Assembly: GCA_011799875.1 (NCBI GenBank)
Contig: CM022302.1
Span: 324,925,114-324,989,113, forward strand
Length of the DNA stretch: 64,000 nt
Direction of reading: 5' to 3'
Source of the DNA: Thinopyrum elongatum
Lineage: Eukaryota > Streptophyta > Magnoliopsida > Poales > Poaceae
The translations under genes were made by a program, and so were the position numbers. The notes beneath the pieces were generated by a model. That model had not been told where the DNA came from. It was given only the letters and a program-made list of their open reading frames with translations, and searched no databases. This document shows positions 57,358 to 64,000 of the stretch, piece after piece (the stretch's first letter is position 1; the number at the start of each line of letters is the position of its first letter).

Positions 57358-57540
57358 AAAAAAAGTATTTCCTCTCTGTATATATTGATAGATGAACTAT
57401 TTCGCTGGTGTGAATGTCTTTGGAACAAGTGTAGTAGCATAGGTCCGCTTGACTATCCGCCTAGTTTTCTCTACTACTCCTTGTAGTGATCGGTATGCAA
57501 TGCATGAGTCAGTAGACATGACAGCTTGTCCATGGAAGTT

Positions 57541-57840
57541 GAACTACGGCGACCATCATGTCTCTACCACTGCCACACGCGATTCCCACGACGCCGCTCC
57601 AACCCACGGCACCATGTCCTCTGACGTGCGCCTCACCCCTCTCGGCCCCATCGCCCCTCTGCCTTTGTTTGCATGACATGTGGGCTAGCTGAACTGCGGT
57701 GACCATCAAGTTTCTACCGCAGCCACATGCAATTCCCATGATGCCGCTCGAACCCACGATACCACGTCCCCCCACATGTGCCTCACCCCTCTCGGCCCCA
57801 CCGCCCCTCTGCCTTTGTGAGCATGGCATGTGGACCAGCC
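57541..57840 (+). repeat. 150-bp tandem duplication
   Basis: Two units, starting gaactacgg (57541) and gaactgcgg (57691), each ending with cctcacccctctcggcccc ... gcctttgt and a catgacatgtgg-like segment. The start of a third unit is at about 57841 (aactgtagg). Long ORFs on both strands are repeat shadows. Confidence 0.85.
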
Positions 57841-58994
57841 AACTGTAGGGTCCACATGTCATGGACTCAAAGGCAGGTGTAGTAAGGCGCTGAAGCTCAG
57901 TCCTGTGGGCCCTGAGAGGAAAATGTAACACCTGCGCCAGGCCTTGTGGTGCTACCGCTGCACGAATTCGTGCCAAACTCGAGATTTGTTTCTTACTACT
58001 ACTACCAATGTGTCGGCCCGTGTGTTGCAATGGATCCAAAGTAGTAGAATAATACTTGTTCACAAACTTGAAATATAAACACTCTAGTTTTGATATACAT
58101 ATATCAGTAAAAATAAATTATGCTTCACTCAAAATATATTCCTTGGGTTGTTTTGATGAGGTGAGGGACGGGTGTGGCTGGTTTCAAGATAAGAACAGGT
58201 TTTAAAAAAATCTCGGAGCATGCGCTCGTCCACGTCGAGAGCGGCGAGGATGCGATATTCGCGGGCGTGCTCTCATCCACGTCGAGAGTGGTGAGGATGC
58301 GATGCTCGCGGGCATGTTGCTGGAGAACACGCTCGTCCCCATTGTGAGTGGCGAGGACGCGATGCACCTCCTCGTGACCGACCAGGGCGTGCTGCTGGAG
58401 CACAGCTACCCCTTGTGGCCGACGAGGGCGAGCTGCTAGAACACACTATCCTCTGCGTGGCTAGTGAGCGCGCGCTACTCGCGGCTGTCGAGGGCGTGCT
58501 CCACCTCGGCGATGTTGGAGACTTCGTCCTCTTCCCAGGCCGTGGCGCCATCCAATTTGGCAACGGCTGCGTGCTCTGGTGGGTGTTGTGTCCGTATGGG
58601 AGCTCTGAGCTACAGTAACAGTGGGGGCGGGGGTTGACCTTTTCATGGTTTCACATGGTCTGAGGAGGAAGATAGAATCTCAAGTAGCACAATATGTTGG
58701 AACGTGTCGGACGAAGGCTGGTAGGAGTAGTACAACAAACATCACATGTGCACCATATTTCCAGAAGGGTTTAATGTAATTTGTGTGAAATGGGTCTGTG
58801 TGGATGTGCGAGTAGTACATCCATATCATTGACATTCATGCACGCAACAAACATTTGTATGCATGATTTCACCCTATTTTCATATTCTGTTTGGGAGTGG
58901 ATTGGATTTTTGTAACTGGAGCTCATTTTCCTACAAACTTGTTGAAAGTATACAAAGTTTGATTTTAAAGAAACCCAATATGCGGTATTATGTA
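57841..58994. other. Intergenic, with a short GC-rich repeat cluster
   Basis: 58220-58400 holds three diverged units of ~45-55 bp (gtccacgtcgagagcggcgaggatgcgat). A short plus-strand ORF at 58415-58618 (MADEGELLEHTILCV) continues this GC-rich block, but no family is recognised and no promoter is evident. The rest is AT-rich without gene signals. Confidence 0.4.
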
Positions 58995-59099
58995 CTCCCT
59001 CGGTTCACTTTTGTAAGTCATTTCAGACAACTCAAAATGGGTCGTTTTGCACATTGTCTGAAAATGTCTTTAAGGTCTTACAAAAGTGAACAGAGGGAG
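58995..59099. mobile_element. Stowaway MITE (105 bp)
   Basis: Inverted ends CTCCCTCGGTTCACTTTTGT / ACAAAAGTGAACAGAGGGAG, flanked by TA (58993-58994, 59100-59101). Almost the whole element is an imperfect palindrome (ttcagacaactca / attgtctgaaaat), as in Tc1/mariner-derived Stowaway families. Confidence 0.95.
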
Positions 59100-59101
59100 T
59101 A

Positions 59102-60886
59102 TTATATATTCTATATTCATTATTTTTATACAGTCAATGCGTGTATTTGCACATACATGATATAAACCATTGATTGATGTTGATCCAATGGTTCAAGTGG
59201 CTGCGATTCGGATCTACTATAACCTAATTGTACCCACACACGTTCTTCTCGAACGAGCAGCATGACAGTGTGATCGATCCAAACAAGAAAAGCCCTCAAC
59301 AAGACCTCCAGACGTGCCATGTGGCTTCATGAGTGCCCCCCACATCATATTATTCATACTACATTCACTGAAAAAAAGATAAATCACCCAAAACAAGATC
59401 TTCTTGTTTTTTGTTCCTACGATGATGTGTCGTGCACGTACCTAGTTATATCTATACCCCTATATAGTGTGCAAATAACTTTGAAAGTTGGTCATTGGAT
59501 GAAGCCAATCTGACGGTGCAGAGATGGCAAATCCGAGCACTACTGGCCGTTGGATATCATCTACATTCCACCAGATTCTGCCACATATACAATCTAGAAG
59601 ACTCCATGGTTGAACTTAAGCATAATGCACAAACCTCAAAACACAAGCACTTCTCCTTTGTTCTAGAATCTTCCGTATCCTAATTACCTAAACTTTGTTT
59701 TTCTAAATGAGTTGCCATTATTTGTTTTTACTTTATGCTTTACAATGCAAAATTCCATGAATCTTAAAATAGATTAACTTTTTTTATAAAACTAATTGAT
59801 TTTGAATGAGATGAACTATAAGAATTAAACGAACATATACATCATGCATATATGACTCAAAGCTTACATGCTATAGTGTGGTATTTATTCATAATTTGAT
59901 TGCCAAATCTCATGCGTGCAATGCACGTGTACCTTACTAGTACTAGTATAGAGGTAGTAGGAGTAGTACGGAGTGCTCCAACTATATGAACGAGTCCCAT
60001 CTGACACCAAATTTCTTGGCTTCCGTGCTACAGCTAGATCTTCCGCTCCTTGTTTCTGTTTTCCAACGCGGTGGGCGGGGTGCGGTTTGCCGATAGTCGG
60101 TTTGCTCAACTGCGGTCCCACATGAAAGTGAAAATGCTAGGAAACACGCCTTCCCTAGCTATGTGGTGTGCCGGACGGACCATGGAGTACTCCTGATTCC
60201 CGAGCGTGTGGGGGTGCGATGCGAACGCGGCATGCCTTTCCTTTTTAAACATGTATAAATTGTAACATTTGGTTCTGCTCCTTGGCACAATCGAAACATA
60301 GAAATAACGATTGGAAACGCTATGGCGGGGCTTTTCCCGCCCGATAAGCGGGGTAGTAGCTAGGTTGGCGCATCGTCGGTCTGGTCACATGCGGTCCCAC
60401 ATGTTGTAGTGATATAAAGCCTAGCCAATGCGCGTTAACCGGGGGGGTGGGACGACAGTGTGGTATGCGACGCGAATGGGGCATGCTTCATGTACGTGTT
60501 CTAGTTTCTCGTTTTGAACTTGCGAACGTTACAGGCATGCTGCACGAGTAGTTTTGAATTTATAAGTTCGGTCGTAGTTTTGAATTTATGAGTAGTTCAT
60601 AGGTTGGGTCAAGCATCGTACGTAGACTATGAAGTTGATGCAAAAGGTAAGTACAACGTCCGTCCTGGTTTGTTGGTCCCCTTCGTGTGTTGACGGAGGG
60701 AGTACTAGTTACAGTGATGAATATAATTGACGCCAAATGTGAGCAAAGGGATCACACATGTCTTTATCGACTGGAACGACAATGCAATAGTACAATAAGA
60801 ATTAAGGCCACGATGACGCGATCGCAGTGGTGGTTATAGGAGGCAAGAACAAAGATGCATCCATGAACGACCTCCTCCTCCTCGAC
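59102..60886. other. Intergenic region with an old duplication
   Basis: 60085-60245 and 60350-60500 share order and motifs (ctgcggtcccacatg ... gtgtgccgg or gtgtggtatgcgacgcg ... ggcatgc), which suggests an old tandem duplication. A Stowaway remnant (gacggagggagtacta) is at 60700-60714. No gene is recognised. Confidence 0.45.
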
Positions 60887-61456
60887 TTAGTGCGCCCGGC
60901 CACCGACCGGCGGCTGGGGATCGGCGGCTTTCGTGGTGAGGTCAAGGTGCTTCTCAACAAAGGCGTCCAAGGCTTCCAGCCGGTTGACGAAGGCCAACGT
61001 CATAGCGTCCTCACCAGCCTTGTAGATGCCTATGTACACGACATCATCATACACGTGGATGTGTAGGTTGATGAATTCTTGTAGGGCGACACGCCTAGCA
61101 GTGAGCGCGACCTTGAGGTGGACATTCTTTGTTGCGTTGGCGGGCAGTCGCAGGGCCACCAGTGCTTGAAAGAGTTTCTCACCATGGAGGCCGATTAGGG
61201 TGGCAGGCAACGAGGAGCCTGGGTGTGCAGGCTAGAGGAGTACGGCAATGTCATCTGCGAGCTTCTTTACGACGGTGAACTTGTTGATGGTGGCAACGAT
61301 CATCTTGTCCAACTGAGAGTCGTAGCTGGCGTCGACGATGGCCATGAACCAGCCGGTCACCAACACCCTCTGGAGACGATCCTCGATCCCATGCCGCAGG
61401 CCGGCGTCGTGGACCATCTGGCACAGCTGCTGGCCGATCGATCGCATCGCCGCCAT
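60887..61456 (-). pseudogene. Unrecognised GC-rich gene with one internal stop
   Basis: The ATG at 61456 opens MAAMRSIGQQLCQMVHDAGL, with a TATA box about 85 bp upstream. A single frame of ~190 codons reaches TAA at 60887-60889, interrupted only by TAG at 61232-61234 (LL-stop-PAHPGSS). Later text includes LHGEKLFQALVALRLPANAT and VYDDVVYIGIYKAGEDAM. It has no signal peptide or clear membrane segment, and a mixed helical composition. I do not recognise the family. GC-rich third positions, the TATA box and one clean frame argue for a real low-copy gene with one nonsense mutation. Confidence 0.5.
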
Positions 61457-61539
61457 GGGTCTGAAGTGAGCATTGTTGTGCTTAGTGTAGGTGCGTAGGT
61501 GCGTACAATGTGGTAGATGCATTGGAATGAAGGGGGCGC

Positions 61540-61547
61540 TTTTATAT
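61540..61547 (-). promoter_or_regulatory. TATA box of the 61456 gene
   Basis: On the minus strand the sequence reads cATATAAAAg, 84-91 bp before the ATG at 61456. The leader between is CA-rich, as in many plant 5' UTRs. Confidence 0.55.
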
Positions 61548-62018
61548 GAGTGCAAACTGTGTTGCATTCACATCGTGCTGCCTCCGTTCCGTGTCCTCCT
61601 CCCTACTTCCCTCAGCATGCTACTAATTGAAGGAGGATGCATCATTGGCCGTTCAACATTTCGGGAACCGCTACCCTCTCCCTCATCTGCATTAAAGCCG
61701 TATCGGGAACTGTCCTGGTTTATTAGTTTACCGTCCATTTCTCAAAAAAAATACCGTCCTGGTTTACTAGCTGTCAAATCAAATACTACTAGTAGGGAGT
61801 GTTGCGCCGCCCGCTGCATGCCCGGCTGAACACGCCTCCATCGAATGCCTCCATCACCCGCATGGAAACCAAAAAACCTACTCCGGCCACATGTCCGTTC
61901 ATGAGCGGCCGGAATTAAACACAACGCCAGCAGAGCTCCTCCCATCCGCCCTTTATTTAAATGAGGCCAGACACCGGCAAAGCTCCTACCATCTGCCTTC
62001 TATTTAAACGAGACCAGA
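61547..62018. other. Intergenic region with duplicated promoter-like block
   Basis: 61700-61790 contains two copies of gtcctggtttattag/gtcctggtttactag (MITE debris). 61930-62017 holds two ~55-bp units, cagagctcctcccatccgcc..tatttaaa and caaagctcctaccatctgcc..tatttaaa, each with a TATTTAAA box. Confidence 0.5.
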
Positions 62019-62087
62019 TGGCGGGCAAGAATCGCACCCCTCCGCCGCTCCCCCATCTCCTCCTTCCCCATTTTCTCCACTCTTCCG

Positions 62088-62425
62088 ATGGCTTCCAAGG
62101 AGCCGTTCCCCGGCATACTAGCCGGCTAGGTGGCCCGCCGAGCCCTCCGTATACGAGTGAGGCCGCTTGGTGCTTCACCTACCTCGCCTAGCCCGACGGA
62201 GCCAGTTGATGCCCCAAACCAGAGCGTGGTTCAGCAACTCGCCGTTCCAGTTCACCTCGACGAGGAGTGGTGTGTTGGTCCACGCTGGCACGGCGGCGAG
62301 CACGGCTGCACGGGCGTCATCGCTGCCGCGTTGTACCGTGCCACTAGTGTCTGCGGCCGCGCCTCCCGTGTCTGCGGTGGTTGCGCCTCTCGTGTCTGTG
62401 GCCGCGCCTCCCGTGCATGCGGCAG
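62088..62425 (+). pseudogene. Short ORF cut by the terminal LTR (unrecognised)
   Basis: ATG 62088 gives MASKEPFPGILAG, then TAG (62127-62129), then the same frame stays open as VARRALRIRVRPLGASPT ... LDEEWCVGPRWHGGEHG to 62425, where LTR M begins. The last part is a 27-bp repeat (gtctgcggccgcgcctcccgt, three copies). Two TATTTAAA boxes precede it. The family is not recognised. An alternative ORF from ATG 62019 in another frame also ends nearby, so coding status is uncertain. Confidence 0.3.
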
Positions 62426-64000
62426 TGAGCTACTTCTTGAGCTTGCGTTGATTTTTCCCTTGAAGAGGAAAGGGTGATGCAGCAAAGTAGAGATAAGTAT
62501 TTCCCTCAGTTAAGAACCAAGGTCTCAATCCAGTAGGAGGCACAAGCAAGTCTCCAATATATGCACCTGCATAAACTAACAAACACTTGCACACAACGCG
62601 AAAAGGGGGCTGTCAATCCCTTCACAGTCATGAACAAGAGTGAGATCTAATAGAGAGAGGTATAAAAGATAAATAAAAGAGCAAACTAAAGTAAATATAA
62701 ATAAATTGCAGCAAGGTATTTTTGGGTTTTTTTGGTTTATAGATCTGAAAATATATGATGGAAAATAGACCCGGGGGCCATAGGTTTCACTAGAGGCTTC
62801 TCTCTTGAAGAAAACATATGGTGGGTAAACAAATTACTGTTGAGCAATTGATAGAAAAGCGCATAATTATGAAGACATCTAAGGCAATGATCATGAATAT
62901 AGGCATCACGTCTGTGACAAGTAGATCGACTCCCGCCTGCATGTACTACTATTACTCCACACATCAACCGCTATCCAGCATGCATCTAGTGAATTAAGTC
63001 AACAAGAACGGAGTAACGCTTTAAGTAAGATGACATAATGTAGAGGGATAAACTCAAGCAATATGATATAAACCCCATATTTTTATCCTTGATGGCAACA
63101 ATACAATACAATACAGTACATGCCTCGCTACCCCTTCTGTCACTGGGTGAGGACACCGCAAGATTGAACCTAAAACTAAGCACCTCTCCCATTGCAAGAA
63201 AAACCAATCTAGTTGGCCAAACCAAACCGATAGTTCGAAGAGAAATACAAAGATATCTTAATCAAGCATAAAAGAGTTCAGATAAGACTCAAATAATATT
63301 CATAGATAATCTGATCATAAATCCAAAATTCATCGGATCTCAACAAACGCACCGCAAAAGAAGATTACATCGAATAGATCTCAAAGAACATCGAGGAGAA
63401 CATTGTATTGAAGATCAAAGAGAGAGAAGAAACCATCTAGCTACTAGCTATGGACCCGTAGGTCTGTGGTAAACTACTCACACATCATCGAAAGGGCAGC
63501 AAGGTTGGTGTAGAGGTCCTCCGTGATCGAATCCCACTCCGGCGGAGTGCCGAAAAAGGCCCCAAGATGGGATCTCATGGGAACAGAGGCTTGCGGCGGC
63601 GGAAAAGTATTTTTGGTGTGCCCTCTGGCATAGGGGGAATATTTGAGGATTTATAGTGTGAAGATTAGGGTTAGGAGGTCCCCGAGGGGCCCACAAGCTC
63701 TGGGGGCGCCCCCCAGGGGGCGCCCCTATGGCTTGCGGCATCCTCGTGGATCTTCTGGCCTCCTCTCCAAGTCTCGTGGGTTTCTTCTGTTTCAAGAAAA
63801 ATCACCATAAAGTTTTAATCTGTTTGGACTCCGTTTGATATTCCTTTTCTGTAAAAGTCAAAAACAAGGAAAAAACAGAAACTGGCACTGGGCTCTAGGT
63901 TAATAAGTTAGTCCCCAAAATAATATAAAAAAGCATATTAATGCATATAAAACATCCAAAACAAATAATATAAGAGCATGGAACAATAAAAAATTATAGA
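62426..64000 (-). repeat. LTR M, reverse orientation, runs off the window
   Basis: The reverse complement ends GCAAGCTCAAGAAGTAGCTCA at 62426. At the window edge it begins tctataattttttattgttcc, the sequence just inside the start of the A and H LTRs (TGATACGTCTCC...). About 18 bp of its start are therefore missing. ggcag (62421-62425) is the candidate left target site. The two ends show a family related to A but distinct from it. Whether it is a solo LTR or part of an element cannot be told. Confidence 0.75.

Noticed and set aside
57509..58063. 184-codon minus-strand ORF
   Set aside because: It is produced by the 150-bp tandem duplication; its peptide repeats itself and has no recognised domain.
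57481..60411. TTGTAGTG at 57481-57488 and 60404-60411 as right end of the CACTA element
   Set aside because: Only 8 bp match the terminus, neither is followed by ttc, and neither has subterminal tgaca repeats or the preceding T-run. Chance matches are expected at this length.

Overview
The window is plant nuclear DNA, very probably from a Triticeae grass (wheat, barley or Aegilops group). The evidence is a dense layering of grass LTR retrotransposons (Athila-like, chromovirus, Tat/Ogre-like and LARD-like elements), Stowaway MITEs that begin CTCCCTC next to TA, a CACTA terminus, antisense Transposase_28-type ORFs, and grass-style F-box/DUF295 and Werner-exonuclease-like gene remnants. No bacterial operon, rRNA, tRNA or CRISPR array was seen.

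Layout. 1-2590 is the 3' part of a plus-strand Gypsy element with an antisense ORF and its 3' LTR, inserted into another element's antisense ORF (2591-2832). From 3366 to 47222 lies one Gypsy locus (called G here): a polyprotein tail, an LTR, then primer-binding site, gag, protease, RT and RNase H. Its LTR was opened by successive insertions: solo LTR H (3795-39487), inside it LARD-like element D (4362-38487, minus strand), inside D's right LTR the chromovirus B (15504-37457), inside B's integrase the Athila-like element A (27239-35894), and inside A's protease a hAT-type element (30919-31662). Element C (17102-24961) also sits in B, and solo LTR E (7270-8221) in D's left LTR. Solo LTRs I and F interrupt G's coding region. 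Most boundaries are supported by matching 5-bp (8-bp for hAT) target duplications and by host reading frames that rejoin across the insertions.

47223-62425 starts with a CACTA terminus inside G's RNase H and holds non-coding CACTA-like sequence with three repeat families. A low-copy stretch follows with decayed gene copies: a DUF4283-like pseudogene, an F-box/DUF295 pseudogene, a WRN-type 3'-5' exonuclease with one frameshift and a 25-residue polyglutamate tract, an unrecognised two-part ORF with a TATA box, and a short ORF cut by the last LTR. 62426-64000 is a reverse-oriented LTR running off the window.

No coding element looks autonomous. B has an altered RT active site and five nonsense codons, A and C carry only gag or gag-protease products, D is non-coding, and G is frameshifted. 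Element letters are labels used only here. Family names are given only where sequence features allow, and none was checked by database search.
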